Below are positions 43,615 to 55,087 of a DNA stretch of 64,000 nt, in pieces. Made by a program: the position numbers and the translations under genes. Numbering within the stretch: position 1 is the stretch's first letter; each line of letters opens with the position of its first letter. The notes below the pieces were generated by a model. It searched no databases and had not been told where the DNA came from. It worked only from the letters and a program-made list of their open reading frames with translations. Origin of the DNA: Pomphorhynchus laevis (Eukaryota; Acanthocephala; Palaeacanthocephala; Echinorhynchida; Pomphorhynchidae). The stretch is from NCBI GenBank assembly GCA_012934845.2, contig WNNJ02003401.1, forward strand, positions 1 to 64,000. The letters are read 5' to 3'.

Positions 43615-46600
43615 GCTTTGTAATAAAATAGTTGAATAAACTATATTCACTTATCAAATTAAAATTATTTTAATGGAGTTATTTTTATTATTTCAAATAA
43701 TTAAATAGTAAAAATGTTAAAATATAAAAAAATAAATAATTAAATAGTTAATAATTTTTAAATACCTAAATAGTTACATTTTATGGTTTTAATAGTTAAA
43801 TATATAAAATATATTTATCCAGTAAGATTTATAATAGTAATACATATATAATATGTATAATGATATTATGTATAACAAATTAATTTAACTATGTAAGAAA
43901 TTAAAAACTTATAAATTGCAATATTATATTTAAAATTCTTTAAAAATTTCGTAGATTCATAAATTTCTACATCAAAATGATTCAGATACTAATATTCAAT
44001 AATAATGTATTTTTATGAATTAAATGGATGTAATCGACCTTTTTACTGTCTAGATCCAAGTTTTCATGCATATGCTAGAGATTGCTCGGTCCATTGTGCA
44101 AGTGTCCATATCCAAACCTTATAAAATTTCTAAATCGTATGTGGTCGTTTTTAATGGCACCCTTGTAAACCGAAGAAAGTAAAATAGACTAGATATATAT
44201 GAGGAACTCAACTACACATTAAACAATCAATTCTCTCAACATTCATGCATAAAGTACTTGCTTTTCACCATTACAGTTAATAGTGGAGCCAGATTTGACT
44301 AGAAGTTAGCGAAACGGGCTCTTAAACAAACCCGATATCTGTTATTGAGGAAAACAATGCCTTTTATGTATTTTGTAATCTTGGGACTCGTATTTAATTT
44401 GATAGGTTAAGCCAAAAAGCAAAAGTTAGGTTTCTCGAGTTTATTTCTTTACGTCGACGAAACATTGGGCGCTGAACGGATGTTCATATGATGATAATGA
44501 ATGGATTAGTTAGATGGTGTCACATTGGTGTCGCAGACCTTTTATTTTTAATTCGATATGCACTATTCAAATTCACAGAGTTAATTGTATATCTTAACTA
44601 CAGATTTATCAGAGGTTTGTGGAAATGGAATTTTGATTTCGCAAAATCTCCGGTACTGGCATGAAGCGAGCTTTGAGATAGAGATAGTGATTGAAATTTG
44701 CAAATCAGTAAGAAATAGTGCAAACAAAGATATTATGTTAATATTATTATAATATAAGTTTAATACAATATAAGTTTTATTAATAATTAATATTTATATG
44801 ATAATATATGTTAATTTAATAAATTTACAAACCTATAAAAAATTTAAAAATATAATTCATTAAATCAATTAAACCTATAGTCGTATATGAAGTTCAATCA
44901 ATTTCATTAGCGGCATTGTCCTTACGACTATAGGTTTACAGAACATTTTTTGTCGCTTAAAATACCTCTTTAATTATGTTATTAGCTTACATTTCGGATC
45001 TACTGACATTAGTCAATATGTTGTGAGAAAATCATCCTTGTAGTGCTTTGTGTCTTGTGATTTTAAAAAGTATGTTTTTAAAGTGTACATCCGTTTATTT
45101 TATATTAATATCATATCTTACAAATATGTTTTACCATTTACAAATGTTAAAACATTTTTATTGTTTTTTTTAATTTGCGATTTTAATCAATTAAATTTAA
45201 TATTTTTAAGTAGCGAATTAAATGATTTAAATCGACGTTTGCTTAAAGGAATATTATATATTCCTTTATATTTGAATAAATGTTTAACGTTTGTAAAATT
45301 CTAATGGCAATAACATATCCTTTTTTATTATCTTCGTACAGATGCTAAGGTCTAAAAATGTTGTAAACGATTCTTGCGTTTAACTAATCTTTTCTATTTT
45401 TATTTTTATACTTTATATAATTTTTCTAGTAATTTTAATTATTATTTTTTATATTTTTTCTAATTTTTTTAAATTATCTATTTTGTTTTATATTGCGTTT
45501 TGTGTAACTTTAAAAGTTGCCAAAATCATTTCAAAATTTCAAACAACAATGAAAGCAGCTGATTATCGCTAACAAAAGCAGCACCTGCCCAAAGCAAATT
45601 GCAGCGATCGTTTTGAACGTTTTTATATAAGCATGTACATTTAAAAAACATTGTGATTTTCTGAAGATGCTATCAGAAGTTAGCGAAATATCAAAAATAA
45701 TGTCATCTTTTCTTTGATCCAGCTTTAATAATTATTTATTAATAGTGGTTTTCATATTAACGAAACTAATTTACAAAACGATATATTGTGCATACTCACA
45801 GCTAGCTTATATTTTCTATAATTTCATAATAAATGTGAATACAAATTAATAAATATACTTAAATAAATTATAAATCGCTAAATTAAAAAAATAAATTAAA
45901 TAAATTAACTAAATTATTAACTAAATTAAATATACTTGAAGATATTGAAATTTAGGCATATCTAAGTTACGTTTTATACGCACGATAATATTATTTAGTA
46001 ATTTAAATCGTAGAATTTAATTTAAAATATTTAACTCTCGGTAGACGTTTAATATTGTTAAATAAGAGTCGGTAAATATTTAATAAATAATTTGGGTTTT
46101 GCCACGAGAAAAACATAACGCTATATAATCTTTGTCTACCTCAAAGATTTTATAAATCGAAATGACTACTTAACTTCAAATATACTTATATTTTATACTT
46201 TTTTATATGTATAAACTGTCTTCTTAAGAAACGGGACTAGGTGAAAGCAGCGTCTTCTTTACCCAGTAGAGTAATCACATATGCGTTATTTGTTTGGTGC
46301 GATAAACCGTTTTGAAATTTTTTATTTCACAATATACTATATAATCATTACGCTATTAATCTAGAAATATTTTTTTGCAGAAATCAGTTAAAATAATGAA
46401 AGAAATAATTTTAAATTTATTTAAAATTATTCAAATTTATCATTAATTTTATTAAACTATTCTATTAGAATGCCACCATGCATTTGTATAAATCATATAA
46501 CATAATGCTAACAGGGTCGACGGATTTTATAATATACATAAATAAAGTATTATAATAAACAAAATAAATAATAAATAATTATATAACATTTTGTATATAT

Positions 46601-46635
46601 AATTCGCATAAATTTAAAATTTTAAATAAAGTCCA
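43615..46635. other. 3-kb AT-rich intergenic stretch
   Basis: No gene I can support. 44040-44700 is less AT-rich, with only short frames. An inverted repeat (15-bp arms AAACCTATAGTCGTA, 44871-44885 and 44923-44937) is the clearest structure. 45540-45720 is unassigned. Confidence 0.5.
44871..44937. repeat. 15-bp perfect inverted repeat, 37-base loop
   Basis: AAACCTATAGTCGTA and TACGACTATAGGTTT. It could be a tiny transposon-like unit or a fold-back scar. Confidence 0.75.
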
Positions 46636-46639
46636 TTTT

Positions 46640-46800
46640 TGAATTGACTAATAAATAACAGACGATGTATCATAATAAGGATTATATGTCATCAGAAGGA
46701 ACTGCTATGTTATCAAATTTTGGCCCCTATTCCTCGACACAACAAAGCAGCGGGGCCAAATACGTGTTAAAGACATAATTCCTCTGATTAAATTTGATTA
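46640..46800 (-). repeat. PLE structured module, copy i
   Basis: Minus-strand copy with helices D and E intact and hairpin C altered (AATTATGT / ACGTATTT). It is cut on its upstream-strand side by the LINE piece starting at about 46800. Confidence 0.6.
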
Positions 46801-47480
46801 TATAGTATATTTGATTATATATTTAAATTCGAAATGGACATTCTCGAAACATATTTCCAACAAGTATGCCGAGGCAACTGAAAGAATGTATTCCTTCAGA
46901 AACATAGGTAATTTGTCCTTCGACGGTGCCCTAAGATTCTTTAAAATTATGATCCTTCCTATATTGACATATGGTATACAGGCGATCTGGCTTGATCTTA
47001 TTGCTGCTAATTTCCACAAATTCGATTCACTTCAATGGAGGTATATTAAACGTATTACAGGGATCTCACCCATGATATCTTCAACATTAGTGTCAGCGTT
47101 ATCTCAACTCCCATCATGCGTGTATACCTTTGCAAATTCGTTTAATTTGCCTATAACACCGGCAATCTCGATCCATCTCAGCAATACGCAGATTACTGTT
47201 GCAAAACTTGATCCCGCTATTTATTGCACTCCGGTATTTCTTCAGACTAATTGGAAAAGGCCATTTAATGCAAAACAACCGCTGGTCATTCGAGAAGTTC
47301 TGACTGTTGCTGTTGTTTCTGTGGACTCCCATGTTGTGACCTTCTCCATATGTTTTCATGCTTAGTTCTTTCTAATTGCAGTTTGGGCAAGGTATATTCG
47401 ATATCGTCATTTCGTAACGTTACCACAACTTTTGCACACTTTTCATCCTCATGATGGATGACGACTAACTCGATAAATAC
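46800..47480 (+). pseudogene. LINE reverse transcriptase thumb and C-terminus
   Basis: A 184-codon open frame (46811-47365) reads LNSKWTFSKHISNKYAEATE, FFKIMILPILTYGIQAIW and QWRYIKRITGISP, the thumb and C-terminal region of a jockey/R1-like LINE RT. Then comes a stop and a C-terminal continuation (FFLIAVWARYIRYRHF). The palm is missing; the insertion interrupts a PLE module. Different from LINE families A to C. Confidence 0.7.
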
Positions 47481-48400
47481 AATAATAAACTGACATCTTT
47501 GTATATAAACTGAATGTATTTTCTACCTCCATCGCTTGCAAGCAAAAGTGAGGAAATATAACTTCTCAGATAATATATAATTAGAACTAAGACAATTTAA
47601 TATGTTATTAATATAATATTAATTGCATAAATACATTATTTTTAATATACATAAATATTAATATTAACATTAATATTATTATATATTATTAACATTATTA
47701 TTAAATATTTGCATTCCATTGAATTTGTAAAATATAAAAGTTCTGCGGTTTCTTTTTAAAAAAAATTTAATTGTTTTTTAAATTCCGCTTGTATACTCGA
47801 GTATACAAGTTGTGTACTTTCTTTAGGCAGCGATTAAGCGTAGCTGTTCATCGAGGCAATGCTGCTTCTATACTCGAGTAATGCAGTTTCGTGGAGAAGT
47901 GAGGGAATTAAATACAGAAAGAATGAAGTATTTCTCGACGTTATAGAATCAATTAATCTGCTGGTTTGTGCATTAATTTCATCTTTGAAATTTGTTTTAA
48001 AATGAACCTAAAGATAATAGGCTATTATCTAAATGGCTATTTATAATCTTAAATAATTCTATTATTTTCTTTAATCTAAATGATTGAAACCATAAAGAAT
48101 AAATTAATTATGTAATTATTTTAATTTGAATTAACTTGTTCGTAATAGTTTATTTATTATATTGTTCCAATTATTAAAAATTTGAAATAATATAAAACTT
48201 TTGGATTTTTTTTTTAATTTTTTGAACATATTTTAAACTAAGATACTATAAAAATAAAACTAAATAAAAATTGGTCAAAAATTAATTTCGCTCATTACAA
48301 CATTAGCGTGTATTTTTTTCATTAAAATGTTATATATTAAAATATTTTTATAAACAATTTAAATTATAATTAATTTAATTAAGAGGGTGATTCAGCTAAA
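47480..48400. other. AT-rich stretch with a small LINE-D piece
   Basis: 47815-47885 matches 49025-49090 (AGCGATTAA..GTAGC..TTCA..CGAGGCAATGCTGCTT). It is preceded by a 22-bp perfect palindrome at 47788-47809 (CTTGTATACTCGAGTATACAAG cut at its centre), which mirrors the LINE-D words that follow. No gene. Confidence 0.5.
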
Positions 48401-49169
48401 TGTCGAGCTTGACTGCTCAGAGCGGTAGGCAAGGACTCTGGAGCTTTCCTGACGGCACTTGCAATCTCGACGGTTGGCACCATATTGGACGACGTATCTT
48501 TCACAATCACCGTAGCCCTACAACTCGGCATCAAATTCAGCGGGGAATGAACATGTGGATGCAGGAATACGAGAAACGCATCGAGCTTGCACGGTCTTGA
48601 CTGTCAAAGCAGCAAATTCCAGCACACTCGACACTCCAAGTTGAACCACATAATTCATATGGCTTTGTCTTCAGCGGGGATACCTTCTCGATTAGAGCCG
48701 GTCAGATTGTGTTGCAGCGATGGCAAGTAACCGGATGAAGGAACTTTGATTCCTTGTAAGAACGGTAAAATACTAATTTGGGACGCTACCTGCATAAATC
48801 CTTAAGCGGAGAGTTACGAGGATAAAGCAGTCATTTGGCCGGTGAAGTAGCCACTTTTGCAGAATGAAAACAGTAAAGTACAACGAGATCAATTATAGGA
48901 TTTATACATTCGTTCCAGTAGCTGTTGAGTCCTTGGGTGTCTTTGGCAAGAAAAATTCATATTTTATCGAAGAGATCGGAAAGATGATGCCCAAGACCAC
49001 AGGTGAAATTCGATCAACGGCTTTCCTCAGACAGCGATTAATCGTAGCGGTTCAGCGAGGCAATGCTGCTTGTATACTTGAGTGCCTAAGCGATCAATCG
49101 GTTGCCGATTTTTTGAAGGATGAAAATGCCTCAGTGTTGAAGCTAAAATGCCTCACTAAGTTTAATTGA
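48400..49169 (+). pseudogene. LINE-D C-terminal region with restriction-like nuclease-type domain
   Basis: Plus-strand frames read in order SGAFLTALAISTVGTILDD, TVALQLGIKF, a CGC...LHGLDC zinc-finger-like part, TRHSKLNHIIHMALSSAGIP, SRLEPVRLCCSDGK, GTLIPCKNGKILIWDATC, and finally the open frame 48864-49169 with FVPVAVESLGVFG and RLIVAVQRGNAACIL. This order (SGAWLNALP / CxCG...HGLSC / RH...LN / DGKRPDG...WD.TC / QRGNA) is that of the C-terminal part of a widespread group of eukaryotic RT-encoding retroelements. The D and W-D positions resemble a PD-(D/E)XK nuclease, but that is inference. Broken by at least three stops or shifts. Confidence 0.65.
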
Positions 49170-49462
49170 TAATTTAAAAAAAATAAGCAATCAAATTAAA
49201 TATTTAAAATAAATATTTAAAATAATAAAAGATTATAAATATATTAAAAATATTATTTTTAATTATTATTTTTTTAAATTCTAAAAATTTGTAATATAAA
49301 AGTTCTCGATTACATTAATCGCGTTTATTATATAATAATCCTGCAATTCGGATAACCAAAACTTTATTTGCAAAGCTTGCCTTATCTACTTTGCTATTTT
49401 AATTTACGTTACGCTTATAAAAATGTGACATTTAATAAATGATAAGTAATTACACTTTGATA

Positions 49463-49876
49463 TCAATGAAACATAGTGTTTTCTTCTACATACTCATCCA
49501 AACTGGACATTCCACTTGTAAGATGTGAAATTCGATCGACAAGGGAATTTCGAACGGATATATGTTCTGCGGCAGCATTATACAGCACCATTCCTTTATC
49601 TTTGCATAATGGGGGTGGAACATGAATTCTATGAATTTTGCCTACTTTGAATGCAGCTTGAATGAACTTTTTCCTTCTTAAGTACACTGATTTATAGTAG
49701 CAATGCTTTTGCTCTAGTATGACATTTCGTTTATCGAGTAGCTGAATTAACCATACCAATGCGACAATTGTTATGGCCTGTATTCCCAGTCCTATGAAGC
49801 AATATGACCTCTCCTGGAAACAAAGCGTGCATAGTTTACCACCATAATCTACTTTCGAAGGCGTGGGTATTCGCAT
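49463..49876 (-). CDS. Orphan single-pass membrane protein, 137 residues
   Basis: A single-exon frame from ATG 49876 to stop 49463-49465, in a locally GC-richer island flanked by AT-rich DNA. A Cys-pair (CTLCFQERSYC) precedes a hydrophobic segment at about residues 27-46 (FIGLGIQAITIVALVWLIQL). After it come a basic stretch (YLRRKKFIQAAFKVGKIHRI) and an acidic end (SLDEYVEENTMF). Positive charges after the membrane segment suggest that the C-terminal part is cytoplasmic. I do not recognise the family. The length without stops in this composition makes a real gene likely. Small introns hidden in frame, or further exons, cannot be ruled out. Confidence 0.5.
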   Translation of the reverse strand: MRIPTPSKVDYGGKLCTLCFQERSYCFIGLGIQAITIVALVWLIQLLDKRNVILEQKHCYYKSVYLRRKKFIQAAFKVGKIHRIHVPPPLCKDKGMVLYNAAAEHISVRNSLVDRISHLTSGMSSLDEYVEENTMFH

Positions 49877-49879
49877 ATG

Positions 49880-51260
49880 CGTTTTTTAATTCGTTTTAAA
49901 TTTTTACTAACGTTGTCTCCTTATCTTATAACTTACACCATTATTTAAGTTTCCGATAATAAGGTCACACATTGTATGCCCGAATTAAATCACACGTGAC
50001 GAACATCTTTATATTTCAGGCTTTGCATTTTCTCTGTTTTTTAAACCATACTTAACTAAACAGAAACTGAGCATCCAATCATATAAATTGAAATCAGCAC
50101 ATTTGCAAATATATTTGTTCACTTGCAGATTTTTCTATGTTAGTCTATTGCCATATTTTTATGTAAATCTAATTTTACTTTTGGTATTCATTTTCAACAG
50201 TTTTCTGTTGGATACATTCGCAGTAGATAACGCCAATATCTATCTCCAGAATTTGAAATGCTTTTAATATCCATTTGGTACTTGAAGACACATTTAAAGT
50301 GGAAGTATCTTAAAATATAGAGAAAATTCTAAGCACAGAATATTTTAATAAACTTATTAAAATTATTTATTAATTATTAATCTTATAAAATAATTGGAAC
50401 TGATTTTCCATGAGACTGTTAGGTACATCAGAGTTAAGACGTTTAAAATTTAAGCAATAAACACCATTAAAAGTTATTGTATATAGTCATTAAAGTTAAT
50501 ACTTATTTACAAAGTGATATTTATTAATGTTGCAGTTATTAAATCAAATAATCATTTGATAAATTATTATTTATAATTTGTAAATAATTATAAATCACAT
50601 TTTTATAAATAAAATAACGGAAAACGGAAAATATAATTTGCTTAAATTAAAATTAAATAATATATTATAATTATATTATATATTATATATAGTTTGATTA
50701 AAATTAATGTGGTAGCAAATTATATTATCGTTTAAAGCGTGTGCAATTAATCAACTATAAAATAAGCGAATAAGAATTTGCTCTAATAAATTGTGGGTTC
50801 AAAAAATAAAATTTAAGCACAAATGCGCTTTTTAAATAGCTACTCGAATTACTGAGTGTTAGCGGTATTGGACGTTCAAGATATGCAAATTTACTTTATC
50901 TTGCTCAATTTTTCTTTGCGTTGTGATTGAAACTCAACGACTTGTTCAATCAACAAATAAAACTCGACGTTTTTAATCTCCGATTTGTTGAGTTTCGACA
51001 CCTGCCAAACACCGAGTTCTATTATTTTTATGATTTGCATATTTCATAAATGAGGCTTTTGCGAAATCGAGTATTTTTGGAAAAGGAATATTTTTCAAAG
51101 AAAAACGTCCAAATAATTAATTTGGAAAAATGCAAAATTAAAAAGTTAATGAAAAGCTTATGATTTTACTGCGAACTCGGAATAACGGAATAATATGATA
51201 TTTGTCGATTAATTTACAATACACAAGAGAAAACATTGACAATGTCCACACTATCAGAAT
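49880..51260. other. AT-rich intergenic stretch
   Basis: No gene. GAAACTCAAC / GTTGAGTTTC at about 50930-50996 forms a long inverted repeat. Otherwise simple AT sequence. Confidence 0.45.
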
Positions 51261-51263
51261 AAT

Positions 51264-51642
51264 CTATTCCCATGTTTTGAATTTGCACAAACGTTGGATA
51301 GTTTTGTCTAGGTAAACATGCGATTTTTTAGTTTTTTCAATATAATTATTATCTGCTAGATTATTATTCTCGATCGCGTACTGTTCTTCTTCATCTTTAA
51401 GATAAGGATTGCTTAGGTATTTCATGTTATTAACTTCCATTTCCATGGCCAGCATCAAATGACGCTTATGTCCGAAGCTTAAACGAGGATAAATTCGATG
51501 CTTGCTAAAATAAATATCATATCATCTTCAACAGCGAATATCTTATAAATTACCCGGTAAGAATATTTCCAGGAATGCGCTTTAATTTCAAGTGATTACT
51601 GAACCGACTATTAACAGCAAGGCATTTTACTGAATTGAACAT
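51264..51642 (-). CDS. MRPL57: Mitochondrial large-subunit ribosomal protein mL63 (MRPL57/MRP63)
   Basis: Two exons: 51554-51642 (ATG at 51640-51642) and 51264-51504, joined over a 49-base intron (51505-51553) with GTAATT and TTTTAG ends; the frame is kept through a GG|C codon. The 109-residue product reads LKRIPGNILTGKHRIYPRL, close to RIPGRQWIGKHRRPR of human MRPL57 (about 102 residues), followed by EMEVNNMKYLSNPYLKDEEE where the human protein has [20 protein letters not shown]. It is a small component of the mitoribosomal large subunit. The basic, hydroxylated N-terminus (MFNSVKCLAVNSRFSNHLK) suits mitochondrial import. Gene is compact; promoter expected just above 51642. The ending KFKTWE resembles the KKWS end of the human protein. 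Confidence 0.85.
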
Positions 51643-51649
51643 AATCTAG

Positions 51650-52187
51650 AGATTAGCTTAAGAAATTTACCGTAAACATATTTTTCAATATAAAAACATA
51701 ATATCTAAACATAAAAATTACCAAGCTAATAGCTGTATTTAAATGTTTGATTAAATATTTTTATTTGAACACGCTGGTATTCAAAAAAATTTTTTTTTTA
51801 AATTTACATGAGCATTTATAATAAAATTCCATTTTATAAATTCGATTTTAAAAATCAAAATTAAAACTTAATCCATATTTATACCCTTTAAATAACATTT
51901 TCTTTAATTATAAAATTAAATAAAATATTTAAAATTATAATATCTGAATATAATGTAATCCAATATATCTATTGCATAAATATTATGTATTGACTCATAC
52001 GTTAATAATTATCGTAAATAAGCTATACCGTATATTAGTATATATTTGTCAATTCAAAAAATATGAACAAAACGGGACGCTATAATTCGGATATTGTTAA
52101 GATTAAATGGCAGTACTAGTAAATAAAATATGAAATTATTTTAAATAATACGACATCGTTGTAAAGATTGTAATCAATAGTTTATAA
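51650..52187. other. AT-rich stretch upstream of mL63
   Basis: No gene or repeat recognised until a PLE tail motif (ACGTAGACTCAGCTAGCTGA) at 52190-52215. Confidence 0.45.
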
Positions 52188-52221
52188 CAATACGTAGACT
52201 CAGCTAGCTGATTTAATTTCC

Positions 52222-52823
52222 CAACATTAGATTGGGTATGCAATGTTTCTAGCATATTGCATGTCCTTTCTTATTTTGAATAAATCGAAGTATAAATATA
52301 TATATAGAAAAACTTTATTCAATATAAAGAGAAAGTAATTTAAAAGCACCAGTACGTAAAGGTTGTATACATAGTCAATATAATATGCCAAGATTATTAT
52401 CAGAAAGTGTTCAATTGTGAATGTTTTGATAACAATTATTTACAATTTTTGATATTCCGTTAGTTTCAGTTATAATCGTCGGAAAATATTGATTTTTCTC
52501 ATACAGTTTTGATTTATTTTCTTTAAAATTTGGTACCAAGTTGTTTATTACAGTATAATATTTTGAACAATAATTCTAACCTTTAAGAATTTAACTTTTA
52601 ATCATTTTATTTTCGAACTCCGAACTTTATGTCTACGTTAAATGATCTTGAGTCTTTGGATACAAATACTCTACGGAATATATTGAGGATACAGAGGCAG
52701 TTACTAAGTAACCATAGTGTGATTGAGAGGCTATCTGACAAAGGAGCTCGAATCAATGAAATCATTCGGGAACTAGAACAGGTCATCTGTTCTAAGGAAG
52801 AGTGTGAGGTATCAAGGGATTTC
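52222..52823. repeat. Inverted duplication, derived copy (602 bp) with 5' part of the Gdown1-like gene
   Basis: Reverse complement of 33305-33906, apparently identical. It reproduces the 5' flank and first 65 codons (from ATG 52629), then stops at an abrupt joint with block A, giving a 66-codon truncated frame. The join shares TCG with the next block. Confidence 0.9.
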
Positions 52824-53093
52824 GACTAATCGATTAGTAAATGCTACATAAGCAATGCCTTTCAAACTAATATAGATAAAAACTACCAAATTAGAGTATT
52901 ATTTTTGCATTCATATTAATAAAAATAATAATATAAGACATTAACAATTAAATATTTGTTTAAATTATATTATTTTTAATAATTGTTTAGTTCCTGTTTG
53001 TACCATCAAATGGTAAATATAAAAAATCCTAAGATTTAGATATTTACATTAGACATTTATATTCTTACATTTGCATTCTTACATTTACATTCT
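52822..53093. repeat. Direct duplication block A, derived copy (272 bp)
   Basis: Matches 56922-57193, which lies in the last intron of eIF3e, without visible difference. It joins the Gdown1 copy on one side and LINE sequence on the other. Confidence 0.9.
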
Positions 53094-53810
53094 AAATCTT
53101 GTCAGGGGTTTAAGAGAACGACTAGCTGATATCCTCCTACACGGCGCCCCACCCGAAGCAATTGACTACGCTGTTACAAACCCTCTGCATTAATCATACT
53201 TAAATAAATCAAGCACGGAGGCTACTTACGCCGCGGAAGAGTACACAATCCGCGTTAAAGAACGAAAATACCGAAAATAATGGAGGAAAATGGTCAGATT
53301 TTTACGCCTGTAGTTGTTGAGACCTATACGGGATGAAACCTTGACGAACTACGTCTTATTTATAGAATAGTGCGCTACCTTGAGGCTCGTCGAAACATCC
53401 TTTATTCACGGGTAGCTGGGGAATTATTTCAGCGAATATCGATCGCGCTGATGAGAGAGAACGCCAAGGCTCTCCTGAAGAGCCTCCCCGATAACGATAA
53501 CGGCTGGAATGAAGTGTCTATTGATTGCAGTGAGGATCCTCAATATCGACTTATTGCACTGCATCCTTCAACATCCATTATTGATGGATCCAACCAACAA
53601 ATATTGTTGCAACAGGGAAATGAACAGAATTGCAGTAGTGAGGAACTAGAAATTTCAAATCTAGTTGGAATGGAGGTACACGCCGTTACCGATAATTTCG
53701 GAAATTTTGGAATTCCGTGTGTTGTGCGAGCGAGTGACAAGCGACTGTCTACTAAGTACGATAAAAAAACTTTATATTTCAGATCACTTATTTTATACTA
53801 TAAATATTAA
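53093..53810 (+). pseudogene. LINE C-terminal region (RPADxLL / QRISIAL type)
   Basis: In one frame: LNLVRGLRERLADILLHGAP, EAIDYAVTNPLH, a TAA, YLNKSSTEATYAAEEY, KERKYRKIMEENGQIFTPVV, a TGA after VETYTG, then the open piece from 53340 with YLEARRNILYSRVAGELFQR and ISIALMRENAKALL. This is the C-terminal nuclease-like region found after RT in a group of LINE-type elements (compare RPADIL...LDVTVTNPL...FVPFVVET...QRISVALQRGNA). Two in-frame stops. 53093-53277 is about 93% identical to 57379-57563 and shares the same TAA, so that stop predates the split of the copies. Confidence 0.65.
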
Positions 53811-53814
53811 TCTC

Positions 53815-53939
53815 ATGCAGTTATAATTTAATAATTTAATATTTAATAATATTAATATTATTAATATTTTAATAATATTTAAATAATATTTAATAATATT
53901 TTATTATATTTTATTATTTTAATAATTTAATTATTTTTA
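53815..53939. repeat. ATTTAATAATAT simple repeat
   Basis: Low-complexity AATAT-type run separating two LINE C-terminal pieces. Confidence 0.7.
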
Positions 53940-54298
53940 ACATCCACGCTCCGTCAAATGCCTCACGCAGCCCAGAGAGCACATTTGTGTATCACGAGAA
54001 CAGAAAGCGTGCGAAGTATGTAGAGCGTGTAAACACATTCGAACGAGCTGGATTTGCTCCCTTGATAATTTCCTCTTCTGGAGGTACTGGAGTTGAAATG
54101 AGTGCAGTGCTGAAGCGGGTAGCAGCATCGGCTACCGCTAGAGGGAATCGCTCATACGCGGAAAACATAGCGAAGTTACGTCGCCAAACAGGAGTCTCCC
54201 TCGCAAAAATGTGCGCTCTGGCGTTCCGCATACCACGATCAACACAAAATTCATATAAAAACTGGTATAATACAGGGCCCATTTGCGGGCAACCTTAA
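53940..54298 (+). pseudogene. Second LINE C-terminal piece (FxPLIxSxxGG type)
   Basis: The open frame 53987-54298 reads RKRAKYVERVNTFERAGFAP, LIISSSGGTGVEMSAVLKRV and later AKLRRQTGVSLAKMCALAFR. This corresponds to the K-x-x-Y...FTPLVFSxxGG...RxKLxFxxLRSxLxxxRG pattern at the end of many LINE-type ORFs in animals. It is a different family from the adjacent piece at 53.1-53.8 kb. Upstream catalytic parts are missing. Confidence 0.6.
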
Positions 54299-54299
54299 A

Positions 54300-55085
54300 T
54301 GTATTACCTCCAATTGGAACACTTTTTATTTGTCTGAAAAAAATAAATCAATAAAAATAATAATAATTTAATTACTGTTAATCTAGTTATGTATTTTATT
54401 TTATGTAATTTGATTATTTAAAGTCATATAGTATTAAAGTTGTATGCTATTTATTGTCCATTAAAAATTTTTACATAGTTGAAATTTATTTTAAATGATG
54501 TTGATGATTTATATTTTTGAAATTATTGGTCGGAATGTTATGACAAAATGAAAAAAATAATCACAAAGCATATGTCATATTAATGCATAGTTTTAGTATT
54601 TCCTACAGAGATTACATTTACTTTGTTAAAACAAAGTTCATCGTTTAATATTGCATGTCAGTAGAACAAAACAACAGTTCGACATACTGGTCGAACATAC
54701 AGTTACATACAGTCTACATATTTTGTATAAGAAAAAAATTTAAATCTAATTCGATATATATTTATCTTAAAAGTTTAGATTTATTTGTTTAATTATTAAA
54801 ATAGGTTTAGTACATTCTTTATATTGCATAGTCTTAAACTTTCAATAAAGTAGAAACGATAAATGCTAAAACAGCAATAAGTACAAGGGAGTACTTATAC
54901 TACTTCGTTATTAAGATTCTTGCTTTCCACTTCATTCGACTACTACAAATATATCAATTTAGTAAAAACACATTTCTCAAAGAATTCTATCGTTTCTCGA
55001 AAGCTAATAAACAGATTATTACCACTCTATATTAAAAATAAAAAAATCAAAAATAAATTTTGTAATTATTATTAAATTATATTTA
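54300..55085. other. AT-rich non-coding stretch
   Basis: 54305-54345 resembles the PLE words at 28.9 kb (CCTCCAATTGGAACACTTTT). No gene. Confidence 0.4.
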
Positions 55086-55087
55086 AA

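Noticed and set aside
45050-45304. 84-codon plus-strand frame as a membrane protein
   Set aside because: Composition is plain Phe/Leu/Ile/Asn expected from AT-rich DNA, with no neighbour, paralogue or splice support.
48400-48600. Open frame starting MSSLTAQSGRQGLWSFPDG as a gene
   Set aside because: The neighbouring frame of the same bases reads SGAFLTALAISTVGTILDD and HGLDC, which fits the LINE-D C-terminal region exactly, so this frame is a shadow.
52629-52829. A second functional Gdown1-like gene
   Set aside because: It is the inverted copy of the 33.3-33.9 kb segment cut off after 65 codons at a duplication joint; only the start of the gene is present.
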